A stretch of DNA of 64,000 nucleotides from Orychophragmus violaceus (lineage: Eukaryota; Streptophyta; Magnoliopsida; Brassicales; Brassicaceae), in assembly GCA_030180135.1 (NCBI GenBank), contig CM058231.1, forward strand, positions 29,329,034-29,393,033, in the 5' to 3' direction. The notes under the pieces were generated by a model that did no database searches, was not told the DNA's origin, and was given only the letters and a program-made list of their open reading frames with translations. Below, piece by piece: positions 33,501 through 44,885 of the stretch; positions within the stretch are counted from its first letter, which is position 1; the number at the start of each line of letters is the position of its first letter. The translations under genes were made by a program, and so were the position numbers.

Positions 33501-34475
33501 CCTACTGTTGCTTAGGCCCTGCATATTTGTACAAATATGAGCACCACAACTGGTATCTAATACCCAAAAAGTAGAACTAGAAGTAGTAACATTTACTTCT
33601 ATAACATAAATACCTGAAGATGAAGTCTCGAAAGTCTTCTTCTTTTTCTTTTTCTCTTCCAAGAATTTGTTGCAATTTCTCTTCTAATGCCCAAGCTCAT
33701 TACAGTAATGGCACTTATCAGTCTCAGATGGGCCATGCTTGGGCTTGGAAGAAGACACAGGCTTATCCTGATTCGCAATCTGGACAGCCTTGCCCTTTCT
33801 CTTGTCCTTGCCAAGTTTCTTAAACTTCTTACCCCCTTGTACCATAAGTACATTTGGAGTGCCCTTCTTGATATTTGGCTCAGCTGTTTTGAGCATGCCA
33901 TGCAGTTCAGTCAACGTCTTCGTCAAGTTGTTCATGTTATAGTTCATAACAAATTGATCATAGCTTGACGGCAGCGACTGCAGGATGATGTCAGTAGCCA
34001 ACTCTTGGCTAATGGGACAATCCAGTTTCTCCAGGTTATCAATATAACCCATCATCTTTATGACATGAGGACTGATTGGAGCGTCCTTTGGTAGCTTGCA
34101 TTCAATGAGAGACTTAACCGTTTGGTATCTCTCAGTTCGTGCCTGCTCCTGAAACATACTTTTCAGGCTAGTGATCATCTCCATTGGCGACTCCACGTTC
34201 TCGAATTGCTTCTGCAAGTCCGACTTCATGGTAGCCAACATGAGACAACTCACATTGACCACATCATTAGAATGCTTATCCCAATCACTCCTTTTTGCAT
34301 GTGCGGCATTGGCCCTCGGTTTTTCAGGGAGAACATTTTCTAGGACATAGTCCCTTTTCTCCTGCTTAAGAACAATTCTCAAGTTCCGATACCATTCGAG
34401 AAAGTTCGATCCATTTAACTTGTCCTTCTCAAGGACGGATCACAGGGAGAAAGTGTTTTGATGAGTGTTAGTCAT
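30592..34475 (-). pseudogene. Copia-2 gag-pol polyprotein, four lesions
   Basis: Gag comes first (UBN2-like, LKQEKRDYVLENVLP, LKSMFQEQARTERY) with a CCHC knuckle CHYCNELGH-x-KRNC. Then come protease (TFWVLDTSCGAHICTN), the GAG_pre-integrase region (LWHCRLGHINEKRIQKL), integrase (TDVCGPM, LRSDRGGEYLSQEF), RT (ARLVAKGFKQIHGIDYEETY, MDVKTAFLNG) and RNase H (ADPTTEAEYLAASEA). Lesions are TGA 34442-34440, TAG 33686-33684 inside the zinc knuckle, TAA 33395-33393, and a deletion of about 80 bp with frame loss near 32955 after CGPM. From 32964 to 30592 a 790-codon frame is open. The RT active site reads YVND instead of the usual YVDD (near 31565), so this RT should be inactive. Confidence 0.93.
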
Positions 34476-35578
34476 AGCTGAGATGAAAGAAAGGAAAAAA
34501 GGTTTAGTTATGATGTTCAAGAATTGAGAAATCTTAACTATTAAGAAAACTCGCATTATATTCAAACAATGTTTCCTCAAATGAATATAATGATCCAAGA
34601 CCCATACTTCACTAAAACTTGAGTAAGCTTTGGCTCATCGCCCAAATTTCAGCTATCTAGGTAAGCAACAACTTTGCTAGTTATATCCAATATAACTCTT
34701 GGTTGTGGATTAACATCTTATGCCCAATCCACCTGATGTCTCTGGGCCCAAAACGATTTTGATGGCCCAGTCAAGTAAACCATTCTCTTAAGTCATGTAA
34801 TTGTTGATGCCTTGCACTGTAAAACCATCAACACGATTACATCCTGCCTTACTCATGTAATTATGGACACCTCGCACTGCAAGTCTATCGCACGATGAAA
34901 ATAGTCTTTACAGTTGACAAGATTGGAAAGACTTCAAGGATTACTTGATATTTTAGTTGAGGAACGGAACTGTTTAAAACTACTAATTTTATTAAGTTTA
35001 ATTATTCTAAGAACTGGATTTAATTTTGGTTTGGTTCTGTGATTTCAGGTTCAATAACCCAAACCATCGGATCCTGTGTCGACCGACACTACTATTGTTT
35101 CGATCGATGCAATCCGACCAAAATCAATTTGCGATAACCAATCAATCCAATTGATCCGATTTTGATAACCGGTCAGTGTCGATCGACACTACATTAGTGT
35201 CGGTCGATGCCAAGCAAATCAAACCAATCGCAATAAACCGTTCTAAGCGGTTTAACCAATTTTGACCAAGCTCGATAACCTGTCCAATCCAATTGAACCG
35301 ATTAACCTATTCGCGAGGTCTGTGTCGACCGACACAACTCTTGTGTCGATCGTCACAATTAGGGCAAACCTAAATTTTATTCGGGTTATCATTCTGTGTC
35401 GATCGACCACCGGATTGGCATCGATCGACACAATGCGAAAAACCCTACAACCGTTTTTGAACAATACTGAACGAGATTACTTTGATCAAAAACCAATTTA
35501 GCATGCATATATCCAATATACAACGATCCAGATTCAACTTATCTAATCAACATTCTACAGATTCAATGGAACACTAAG
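34476..35578 (-). other. Copia-2 leader
   Basis: About 1.1 kb of non-coding sequence lies between primer site and gag. Its first part (35078-35436) holds four pairs of TCGATCGA-type arms, at 35078-35115, 35175-35214, 35320-35360 and 35394-35436. A block of about 60 bp with CATGTAATT and TTGCACTG occurs twice, imperfectly, at about 34793-34895. No ORF is supported. Confidence 0.75.
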
Positions 35579-35591
35579 GCTCTGATACCAC
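35579..35591 (-). promoter_or_regulatory. Copia-2 primer-binding site (tRNA-iMet type)
   Basis: The minus strand reads TGGTATCAGAGCC, the complement of the initiator tRNA-Met 3' end and the usual plant copia primer site. It lies one base from the 5' LTR end. Confidence 0.93.
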
Positions 35592-36245
35592 TGAAGGAAT
35601 TTCTAGCAGTTCTAATCACAATTAGCAACCCTAAGTATAAATTCCAAGCCTAGGATCTAGGGTTCATGTTTATATCATTCTATCTACATCAGATATCGAA
35701 GATACCTGGAAAGTTATGCAGCGGAAGATGATAAGGTATTCGAGATTCTCAAGCGCCTCAAGTGCTGCGCCTCTACTGGTATCAACACGCACACAAACTG
35801 GAACGGACCGGGATGCTAGTGCCGTAGAGATCAGATCTCTTAGAGGTTTCTCTGTTTCACCGAGGTGTCTGTAAATTAGGTCTAGTCCTTGTAAAAGTCG
35901 ACCATATATCATATATATATTGACTTTTACCATGACCTGATTAACCAAGACTCAAACCGTGGTTAATTAAGTCATAAACCAAAATCGTTATTTTGGTCCG
36001 CGATCTGTGTCGATCGATGCACCTTTGTGCCGATCGACACTGCCTCAGAAACTCGCTATTGAATGCATATCAAATGGTGTGTGACCCTGTAGGATCATAT
36101 AATACTAGCAATGAGTTCTAAACTCATTGATCATAAGTGGCTTCTAGCAAAGCATTATGATTGCCCAGTATCATATGACTGTCTCATCTCGACAATACAA
36201 CTTTCACTTAGAGTAAGTATAATAGATTTCTGGACATTCCCAACA
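35592..36245 (-). repeat. Copia-2 5' LTR
   Basis: On the minus strand it runs TGTTGGGAATGTCC...AATTCCTTCA (654 bp) and matches the copia-1 LTR (7920-8600). The motif pair is at 36005-36045, upstream of TATA-like ATATATATGATATATGG (about 35900-35920). Confidence 0.93.
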
Positions 36246-37990
36246 GAAGGGCTAATAGCCGGGCTCAGACTAGCAATAGCGATAGAAGCCCGAGAAGTAT
36301 ACGCTTTCAGTGATTCCCAATTGGTTACGAGCCAATATCATGGCGGCTACGAGGCCAAAGATGAACATATGGAAGCATACCTGCGGGTAGTCCATACCCT
36401 CGCCGACCAGATCAAATTCTTTGATCCAACATGAATCCTGCGAGGAGAAAAAACCGCAGCCGACGCCCTAGCCGCGTTGGCATCGACATCAGATCCTAAC
36501 CTCAAATGGGTCATACCAGTCGAGGGGATCGAAAAACCAAGTATCGACATAGCCCTAAAAGCTCTATCCTTGAAAGAGGACGAGCCTACCAGAAAGGACG
36601 ACGTCGAACACAAGGAGACTAGTTGCGACATCATCGAGATAGATGATGATCTCGACCAGAGAAATGCCGTGTACGTCGCGAACATTCCTGATGGACCAAT
36701 CCAAACTCATCCACTAGTCAGGGACCCGAGCCCAACGATGAAGAAGATTGGAGAACTCCGATCATGCGATACATAACAAACGGCGAAGTCCCTGACGACA
36801 AATGGGAAGCGCAAAAACTCAAGACACAGAGCGCAAGGTACTGTGTCAAGCAAGGAGAGCTTTTTAAAATAATTCTCTCTGGACCTTACCTTAAATGCCT
36901 CGATAAGAAGCAAGCCCTAGCCGTGATCACGCAGGCCCATGACGGATCCTGCGGAAGCCATTCCGGAGGTTGAGCTCTGGCCATACGAATCAAAAGGCAA
37001 GGCTATTTCTGGCCAACAATGGCCGCCGAATGCGAATCCTTTTCTAGCAAATGCGACAAATGCCAAAAGCACGCCCCGATTATCCACCAACCATCGAAGA
37101 AACTCTCCTCTATCTCCTCGCCATACCCATTCATGCGATGGGGAATGGATATCGTGGGACCTTTAGTCGCATCCGGCAAAAAGAAAGCTACACACCTATT
37201 GGTGATGACAGATTACTTCACTAAATGGATTGAAGCAGAATCGTACCAAAAGGTTAAAGACGTTCACGTTAAGGAGTTCGTCTGGCGAAATATTGTTTGC
37301 CGACATGGACTACCCCACGAGATCATCACCGATAACGGATCTCAATTCATATCGAACATGTTCAAAGAGTTCTATAGAACCTGGAACATAAAGCTGACTT
37401 ACTCGACGCCCCGTTATCCTCAAGGAAACGGACTGGCGGAAGCAGCTAACAAAGCGATCATGAACAGCCTTAAGAAAAGACTCCATGAGTGCAAAACAAG
37501 CTAGAGCGATGAGCTTCCAGCCGTACTCTGGGCTTACCGGACTACTCTCCGCAAATCCATCGGCGAGACTCACTTCTCGCTAGCGTATGGAATCGAGGAG
37601 GTAGTACCAGCCGAAATCCTCGTGTCAAGCATCCGCAAAGAAGAATGCCCACGGCAAGAGGAACTTAACAACAAGATGATAATGGACAAGCTCGATCTCG
37701 TCGACTAAAGGAGGAATCTCGCACTAGCTCGAATCCAGAACTACCAACAAGCCGCAGCTCGCTACTATGATTCCAAAATTAAAACTCGAAGGTTTCAAGT
37801 AGGGGAGCTCGTCTTACGGAAAGTGTTCGACCATAAAAAAAAATGAACACGCTGGAAAGTTAGGAGCAAAGTGGGAAGGTCCGTACCAGGTCACCGATGT
37901 CGTGAAGGACGGGGTCTACCGACTCAAGTCGGTGGAAACCCAGAAACCTGAACTACGACCCTCGAACATCATCAACCTCAAAAAGTACTT
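36246..37990 (+). pseudogene. Tat-lineage gypsy pol: RNase H and integrase, decayed
   Basis: This is the end of a Ty3/gypsy polyprotein of the Tat type. The RNase H part has GLIAGLRLAIAIEAREVYAF, DSQLVTSQYHGGYEAKDE and ADALAALASTSDPN. The integrase zinc domain (about 36915-37075) shows AHDGSCGSHSGG and CDKCQKHA. The core (about 37120-37500) has [24 protein letters not shown] and [13 protein letters not shown] with the three acidic residues in place. The C-terminal part is near 37520-37990 (VLWAYRTTLRKSIGETHF, ARYYDSKIKTRRF). Stops at 36432, 36774, 36973, 37502 and 37706, plus frame changes, inactivate it. The left part was lost with the copia-2 insertion and a later deletion. Confidence 0.9.
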
Positions 37991-39182
37991 TCACTGAGAG
38001 TACATAACATAATCGAACTACGAAATGGCTTGATCCCCTTAAAAGGGTACGTAAGCAGCTCGATTTCGAGCGCAGCCGCCCCCCCCCCCCCCCCCAACAC
38101 AAAGCTCTTACTGAGCTCGACAACTTCAAACGAAGTCATACTAGCTTATCTTTGTGAAATCAAAATAAGTCTCTCGATCAATGCCTCTTTCCGTTGTAAA
38201 AGTTAGAGTCGTCGCGAAATACTTCGCCTTTGCATTTTACAAAGTGATATGAAATTATCCCTTCAAAAGTCAGGCGATATGAAATTATCCCTTCTAAGCG
38301 ACCTGAAATGGTCTCTTCTAATCAAGTGATATGAAATTATCTCTTCTAATCAAGTAGTATGAAATTATCTCTTCAAACAAGTGACCTGAAACGGTCCCTT
38401 CCAACCAGAACGACTTGAAGTGGTCGTCCCAAAATAAGCGACCTGAAACGGTCCCTTCAAACTGAACGAACTGAAATGATCGTCCCTAAATAAGCGACCT
38501 GAAACGGTCCCTTCAAATTGAACGAACTGAAATGATCGTCCCAAAATAAGTGACCTGAAATGGTCCCGTCAAACCAGAACGATCTGAAATGGTCCTTCAA
38601 ATACTCAAAATTCTTCAAACCTTATATAGATTAGAAGAACTGGGGGGCTACCCCCTCCTGTTAAACAAAACAATGAGGTCAAGTCTACATCAAGACAGAT
38701 AAAACGAGACAGTTGTTCACGGAAAACGACCTCCACATACACTCAAAACGAATATATGTAAGTTTACTTCGACTCGTCGTATACTTAAAAGTACTTCATA
38801 TCTGCAGATTCGACGAAAAGCTCGAACTTTAAGCTGTACCTCGAACAAATCTTGAGGAAGAGCTCGAGCTCAAATACGATCAACCTAAAAGATTGTGAAA
38901 AATTCCTAAGGCAAATCAAACCGAACCATTTATTCGACCCCTCTTTAGAGGTCCGAGCTATCGCGATAACTGATTCTATGCTAAGGCATTAAACAGTCAA
39001 ATCTATGCTAAGGCATGAAAGATTGAAGCGATTCATAAAGAAAAAGAGAGGACACGATATCCTCAAGCTCGAATAAAAAGCCCATTCAGGGCAACACCAA
39101 AGTAAAGAAAAGCCCCCACGGGCAACGAAGGTTCGAAAAAGAAAATTAAAAGCTCCTTCGGGTAACAAGAACAACAAAACAT
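37991..39182 (+). other. Tat element 3' region with a C-run and a mini-hairpin array
   Basis: This region between pol and the antisense gene holds a run of 17 C (38079-38095). Next is an array of about 13 short units (38245-38612), each of the form GAYC-TGAAAY-GRTC or GATA-TGAAAT-TATC, with higher-order spacing of about 56 bp in the second half. A purine-rich AACTGGGGGGCTA at about 38639 could be a polypurine tract. If it is, the 3' LTR would begin just after it and would contain the antisense gene, but I could not find a matching 5' LTR to test this. Confidence 0.65.
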
Positions 39183-41573
39183 TTAAATCTGTTTTGACTG
39201 GGACGAAGCCTCGTCCCCATCCTCCCCTTCGCCGTCTGCAGCTGCTCCGTCCTCAAGATGACCTTCGACTCCGTCGCTAACTCTCGATCTGACTCCGGCC
39301 GGGAGATTTGATCCATATTGATCAAGGGCAGGAGTGAATTGGGTCAGAGGGCGGGCCAGAATCACTGAGTCATCCGACATTGCCGGTAGATTCAGCTTGC
39401 TAATGCTGAAATCAGAAACCGCCGCGGCATTCATCTCCTCCGTCGCCAGCCATTTCTTCTCTGCGAGCTCGAGCACCTCCTTAGTCAAGTCCAGCTCGCC
39501 GCAAGCCAGCTCGGCAATGAGCGCAATATTGGCCAAGGCCTCTTGAACCCTGATCTCGGCGCTAGTAGCAACCTTCCGCTGGCCCTCCTTCGCCTTAATT
39601 CCCTCGAGAATTTCGAGATACTGGCCATTGAACCCCTTTTCGCCTCGTGAGCGGCTATCTTCATGTCAAACTCCCGATCGGCGAGGGCTTTCTCCAGGTC
39701 AGCCTGACACTACGTAGCCCGCATGTCTGCGGCTCGACGGGCTTCGTCCGGTGCTTGTCTTGCCCCCTCCGCGGCCAAAGTTTGGTTCACGGCCACGTTC
39801 ATCTTCTGAGTAAGGTCCTCCTCCTGGTTCTCCAGGATCATAAGACGGGCCTCCACTCCATCAAACTTGACGAGCTGCTTTGTTAGCTCCTCCTCCCGAG
39901 CCAGGGCCCCTTGCAGCTGCGCTTTCAGGTTGCTCACTATTTTCTTAACAGCCTCAAGCTCACTTGCTTGCGGTATTTCACGCAGCTCGCGCTCAGACCT
40001 AGCCGCGTACCTGTTCTCAGCCTCCAAGGCCTACACAAAAATTAATAACAATAAACGAATGCTAAGCATAAAACAGATCAGAAAAGCGAAGGAAAGAAAC
40101 CATTACCTTCCCAGCGGCCGCCATCATCTCGGTGTAAGAGTCGCCGAGAGCCATATCCCCAACAGCTGGGAGCTGAACGCCTACGGGCTTAAAATGCCTC
40201 AGCAAATAGGCCACACCCTTTGGGTCATCTGCAATCGGACATTCCTTCTGGTGCCTGAAGCGCCAGTTAAAAGATCCGGAGGACCCGGAAGAGGCAGGCC
40301 TCGCCTCCACACTTTGGCTCAGTCTCCTCGAGCTCACCTCCGCGTCGGTCCTTTGATGCTTCGCTGCCGGAGGAGGAGGGCCACCCCGACTCCGTCCATT
40401 CAACCCCCTCGAGCCGTTCGACCGAGAGTCGCGTAAAGCATGCTCTCCGGATAGGACCTGGGCTAGTTCTCGCTCGGTCGAAGAGGGAGGTAAATCCTCC
40501 GCCTCCATGTTCGCCTCTCCGGTCCCTGTAGCCGGAGGAAGAGAGATTTGAACAGGGTTAGGAGGAGGGATCGAGGGAAGGGGAGGAGGAGCTTCGCCCA
40601 TTGCGAAAAGGAGGGCGTTGCTCAAATCTCCGGCCTTCATTTTCCTCGCCAGATCGACGGGATCCTTTCCGTTCCTACGGCTGCTCGCCCTTCGCGACAT
40701 CTTTTCGTAAGGAGTACTGGCGGTAGAGCTGTCGTCCGAGACGAGTCGATCTGAGGACAAAACGGGCTCGAGTCAGCTCAGTAAAAAAAAGAGATATACA
40801 ATACGAAAAACCTTCGCACGAACCAACCAGAATACTTACTTTCTCCAGTCCGCTCGGTGATCTGAAGCGAAGCCTGAACAACTCGGGCTGATGAGGGGAG
40901 CGCGACTCGTTTTGCGAAAGTCGAGGTTGGTATGAAGGAGGCCGTCGGGCTGCAGGACCGAGGGCAGCTCGAATTCGCTGGTCTGTAAAGCTAGACCAAC
41001 GGATATCTCCTCTCCGGAGACGAGCAATTAAACTCGATGTGATCGGATTCAGAGGTAACGATTCAGGAGCTTCTGCGAATAAAAACAAAAAATATATATA
41101 TATCAGCAAATGGCTCGATATCGATAAAGAACGTCGAGTCAGTCAGGAAAACTGATAAACCCTAAAAGCTAACCAACACTAGCTGCCCATCTTGTCGGGA
41201 TAACCTAATAATCGAAGTCCTCGACCGAATGATGGTTGATCCTAAAGAAGAAGTACTTATTCTTCCACGCATCCCTCGTCGGGATCTCCTCGAGGATCTT
41301 CCCATGACGAGGAGAGAGATAGTAAGTACCGGAAAAACGAGTATTATGTTTTACCGAACAAACCCTCATCAGTTCCTCGGCCCCGAAGTCAATGCCCTCC
41401 TCAACGGCTCTAACCCCGAGTCCGATAACATAATGGACTAAATTCGGGGTCATCTGATGAAAAGCCAGTTGAAGCTGAGACGCCAAAGTAAGAGGCGATC
41501 GATCTCGAGCTTGATAGGAGACGATGAAGAGGTAGAATGATCTGGTCTTCGTCGGTTCAACCGATTCCCGCAA
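39183..41573 (-). pseudogene. Tat element antisense multi-exon ORF
   Basis: This gene runs opposite to pol and has clear exon structure. Exon 1 is 41573 to about 41205. Exon 2 is 41072-40840, with acceptor TTCGCAG and donor GTAAGT. Exon 3 is 40750-40107, with acceptor TCCTCAG and donor GTAATG. Exon 4 runs from 40030, with acceptor TGTGTAG. Exon 1 resembles the putative gypsy-type transposon family (Pfam Transposase_28): HQMTPNLVHYVIGLGVRAVE, FSGTYYLSPRHGKIL, WKNKYFFFRINHHS. Exon 3 is proline/serine-rich, with LARKMKAGDLSNALL and FKPVGVQLPAVGDMALGDSY. Exon 4 is a coiled coil (KKIVSNLKAQLQGALAREEE). A stop at 39712-39710 and a frame change before the acidic end (EGEDGDEASSQSKQI, stop near 39183) suggest it is dead. 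Extra antisense ORFs are known in Tat elements; their role is unknown. Confidence 0.75.
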
Positions 41574-41866
41574 ATCTCGGAGATCGTTATCACTACGAGG
41601 CCAAAATATCGGAACAAGAAGACCAAAGTCGAGACTATTTAAAGAGGAAATGGCGATTCATTCAAGACATTCCAACCCTAATCAAGAACTCTTCGACTAG
41701 ATAGCTCGATTATCATACTTTGTACTCTCTATTCGATTGTGTTTGTTCTATCTCGACGATCACTCTCAATAAAGTCTTTGATTCATAGAAAATCTATATC
41801 ATCTTTATATCCAAAAGTCCAAATCCACGATTACAAATCCTTGGTGTGAATCTCCGATCTCACACA
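41574..41866 (+). repeat. Tat element LTR, 3' part (boundary uncertain)
   Basis: The stretch has a TATA-like TATTTAAAGAGG (about 41637), a polyadenylation-like AATAAAG (about 41769) and ends GATCTCACACA at about 41866, as expected for the end of a gypsy LTR. The antisense gene would start from or near this LTR. The left edge is not defined, since no second copy is in the window. Confidence 0.45.
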
Positions 41867-42560
41867 TGAGTGTATGATTTTAAGGTAAGAAAGTATGATG
41901 AAAAAGGTCTTAAGAAAAACATAGTGTAGGGAGAACTAACATGAGTGTTGCACAACAAAACAGAAGTTCAACAGAAAGCAATAGGTGGGTGAAGAAGATA
42001 AATTTGGTGGGGCCCAGTTTTTTTTATTTAGTTGGTTTAGGATCAAGTTTTAATTGGTTTATTTTTGGTTTGTGAATTATAACCTATACATTTGATTTGG
42101 TGGGTTATAAGCTTCGTAACTTTGATTTCGGGGAGTTACAGATCTTAAACTTTGATTTCGGGGACATTTAGAATGAGGCATATTTATACGATAGTTCTCG
42201 TGTGGAAATAAATCGTCATCCCTATATTCTATCAAAATAACTATCTAACATACCAAAGTGCTATCACCAAATCTTGCAACCATTCATAAATCCAGTCATA
42301 TAAAGATGTGTCCATACTTCCCTAATAAATACTAATTTTGGATTCCTACTTTTGGTACAAGGCCTACATTTTACCGTATTCTGATGTCATACTATTGTTT
42401 GACAAAAATGTCATGAACTCCTCGACACCGTGTGCGCACTCATCCGTCAATTACCCGTCGTTGGATCATGTGGTGGTTTGACCATCCAGGATCAAGAATA
42501 ATTATAAGGGTTTGAATAAGACATTTTTCAATATTAATTTTTGCATATGTTTGAATGATG
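41867..42560. other. Intergenic sequence, no gene seen
   Basis: AT-rich sequence with no coding frame or recognised repeat. It may be the host target of the Tat element, but no target duplication could be shown. Confidence 0.5.
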
Positions 42561-42579
42561 GAGGGAGAAGGGTTTTTAT

Positions 42580-43042
42580 AGATAATTTATGTACGGATTC
42601 CGACGGACCTTAAAAATTCAAACGACTATACAACAACTAGTACAACATATCTATTAATGGATCTATTTTCGTCAAAAATCTCTGATGGACTTCCAACGGA
42701 CTGTAATTCAGTTTGTATGTTGTTGGAAATCCATCAAAAAATTTTGATGACCTCAGATTCATCGAAAATATAAAACGGTTGTACAACAGTTGGTTCAACG
42801 GATCTATTGTCATCAGAAATCCGTCAAAAAATTTGACATATTTTCGATAGACTATAATTTCGTTCGTATGTCTTCATAAATCTATCGGAAATTTCCGATG
42901 ACCTCATATCGGTCAGAAATTTCCGACAGATTTCCGTCGACTCTATTTCCATTGGTATGTCGTCAGAAATCTGTCGAAAATTTCTGACGGATATGAGTTT
43001 GTCAGAAATTCTGTCAGGAAAAAACTGTATTTTCTTGTAGTG
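42580..43042 (-). mobile_element. CACTA transposon end (fragment)
   Basis: The plus strand ends TTTTCTTGTAGTG at 43030-43042, the reverse of the CACTACAAGAAAA terminus of En/Spm (CACTA) transposons. The preceding 450 bp are full of short direct and inverted copies of a TTTCCGACGGA / TCCGTCGGAAA type motif, typical of CACTA subterminal repeats. The opposite end and a transposase are missing. Confidence 0.75.
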
Positions 43043-44086
43043 GTAGGGCTGGACGAAAATACCTAAACCTGAAATCCATCTCTGAAACCATCCCGAAAAA
43101 CTGGTTCCAATCATGTTTGAGTCTAGAAAATACCTAAATAGGACTTAATGCTATATATTTCGGGTATTTAGTAGTACTCTATCCGAACCAAAAATCGTAC
43201 TAATACCTGAAAAACTTGAAGTTAACTAAACTCATTAACCTTGAATAATTTAATTTCGGATAATTTGGATACTTTTGATTACTTTGAGTAGTTTTGTATT
43301 CAATTAATTTGTATACTTTTGAATATTTTTTGATACTTGAACAACTTGGGTAGTTTACCAGATTTTCAAAGTAATTTAGATATTATTAAATACTTGTGGA
43401 TTTTTGGGTGATTTCGGATATAAGGTGATCAAAGCCGAATTTTAAGAGAAATTGAATCGAATCCGATCGAAAATTTAAATACTTAAATGGAGTTTATGAA
43501 TATGATAGTGAAAAGCTGAAAACCTAAAAAAAAAAAAAACAATCCGAAGGCCCCTCTCTTATTAATAGTAATTAACAAATAGAAAATCTCATTTTTAAAT
43601 AAACCCAATTTTGGGTTGTCAGTTCCCGGTTTTTTACCGGTATGAAACCAGTTCAAATTCTTTTTTATGGGTTTTACAGTTGGCCAACTTGTGTATATTT
43701 CTGGTTCATGGTCCAATTCGGTCCAGCCCCCGGTTCATTCCGGTTCTAAAAACACTGACCAACAGAAAAAGGAAACCATATTCATAAGAAAAGCTATTAT
43801 CCTATAACTAGCTCACGATGCTAACAAATAACGTCGGACATTAAATTTACTTTAATCTTACCCCAAAGATCCAATCCAACGAGGAGTTCCTAGTCTTATG
43901 CCACGCCTAGTTCGTCAATTATTCTTGTTTTTTTTTTTTTGGTTTTTGAAAAATACAGGAAAAAACATGCGGTCTAATCTTCACATGTGCTGTCGATATT
44001 CCATCGTTATACAACAAACAGAAAAAAAGACATTTTATGTGCAAGTTTTTTCTCTCCTCTCTGGCCACAAAAGACAAAAGATGTTT
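43043..44086. other. Intergenic sequence with degenerate repeat
   Basis: At 43050-43440 the sequence is built from degenerate GGGTATTT / ACCTGAAA / CCGAACC words, which looks like an old low-complexity repeat. At 43600-43760 there are CCGGTT-rich words. No gene was recognised. The 3' flank of the serine-rich protein gene lies near 43900-44086. Confidence 0.45.
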
Positions 44087-44881
44087 TCATAATCTTGTCT
44101 TCCTGTTCGTCTTACCACTACAGAGTGATCCAATGCTGAAAAATCCGCCGGCGACGTTCGAGATGAACGCCGGTGGTGGGAAATTTAAGACTGGACTAAC
44201 TCGAATGCCACCGTTTCCGTTACCGAAACTGTTTCTGGCGAGTGGTTTCTTATAAGGAACTGAAGCTGAGAGCGAAGATGATCTTCTAAGAGACGTTTGT
44301 TTAGGAAGATTGTGGATCTTGTGAGGGTGATGAGTTTCCTTGGGAAGCAAGTTAGGTTTAGGGTTTGGAGCAGAGCCTGTGGAGTTGCTTCGTGAGAGGA
44401 AATGAAGCGATCGGATTAGTCCTTTGCTGTTTCGGCTCTTCTCGTAGTTGAGACTTATGCTTCTCTTGAACTGCAAGAACAATCCCTTTGGCTTGTCTTC
44501 AAAATCAGATTCAGGATTCAGCAGATGCTCTTTGAGTCTCATGATCTTCTTTTCTGGTGCTGATCTCTGGTCGCAGAAAGATGAGGAAGAAGAGGAAGAT
44601 GAAGAAGATGATGATGAGAGAGAAGTTGATCTTTGAACCCGAAAGGTAACTTTCTTGATCTGTACGGGAAGAATCTTGCCATCGGAGAAGAGTTCATCAG
44701 CCGGAGATACTTCTTGAACAGAGCAACTCGAGCCAAAGCAGAAATCGAACTCCGAACCTGATTCAAGAAGTGTTGAGTCTAATCTGACTTCACCGTCCGT
44801 CGAGTCTATATCGTAGGAAAAAGAGTTTCCTGGGCTGATATCAGAACCAGGAGCCTCCGAACAGCAAACGTCAATAGCCAT
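44087..44881 (-). CDS. Serine-rich plant protein, At1g67050 / membrane-associated kinase regulator-like
   Basis: This single-exon ORF encodes 264 aa and is probably a functional host gene. I start it at the methionine at 44881 (MAIDVCCSEAPGSDISPG) rather than the first ATG at 44968, because the extra 29 codons are only translation of a CT/GA microsatellite. Recognisable features are ISPGNSFSYD near the start, then EFDFCFGSSCSV and ADELFSDGKILPVQIKK, a block I associate with Arabidopsis At1g67050-like proteins. A poly-serine run (about residues 103-115), FLQFKRSISLNYEKSRNSKG and a basic serine-rich C-terminal half follow. No enzyme domain, signal peptide or membrane span is seen. A role in signalling at the membrane is inferred only from the likely family; the family call rests on memory of motifs. 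Confidence 0.65.
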   Translation of the reverse strand: MAIDVCCSEAPGSDISPGNSFSYDIDSTDGEVRLDSTLLESGSEFDFCFGSSCSVQEVSPADELFSDGKILPVQIKKVTFRVQRSTSLSSSSSSSSSSSSSFCDQRSAPEKKIMRLKEHLLNPESDFEDKPKGLFLQFKRSISLNYEKSRNSKGLIRSLHFLSRSNSTGSAPNPKPNLLPKETHHPHKIHNLPKQTSLRRSSSLSASVPYKKPLARNSFGNGNGGIRVSPVLNFPPPAFISNVAGGFFSIGSLCSGKTNRKTRL

Positions 44882-44884
44882 AAC

Positions 44885-44885
<1 letters not shown>

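Larger units (their letters stand above)
30573..36245 (-). mobile_element. Copia-2: Ty1/copia element without its 3' LTR
   Basis: On the minus strand it has a 5' LTR (36245-35592), a tRNA-iMet-type primer site, a 1.1-kb leader, a gag-pol ORF (34475 to 30592) and the first bases of the 3' region (TTTTCAGTGGGAGT). There it stops abruptly. The intact family has about 800 bp more and then a 3' LTR, as in copia-1, so a deletion removed them. Its 5' LTR abuts Tat-lineage pol sequence, its original target. Confidence 0.9.

Noticed and set aside
38245..38612. Possible CRISPR array in the short repeats.
   Set aside because: Units are variable, the spacers are themselves repeats, and the host is a plant retrotransposon.
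39867..40436. A 189-codon plus-strand ORF in the Tat 3' region.
   Set aside because: It runs opposite to exons 3 and 4 of the antisense gene, which have splice sites and family motifs; the plus-strand frame is a shadow of GC-rich coding sequence.
42824..43114. Minus-strand ORF of 96 codons.
   Set aside because: It is made of CACTA subterminal repeat sequence and the terminus itself.
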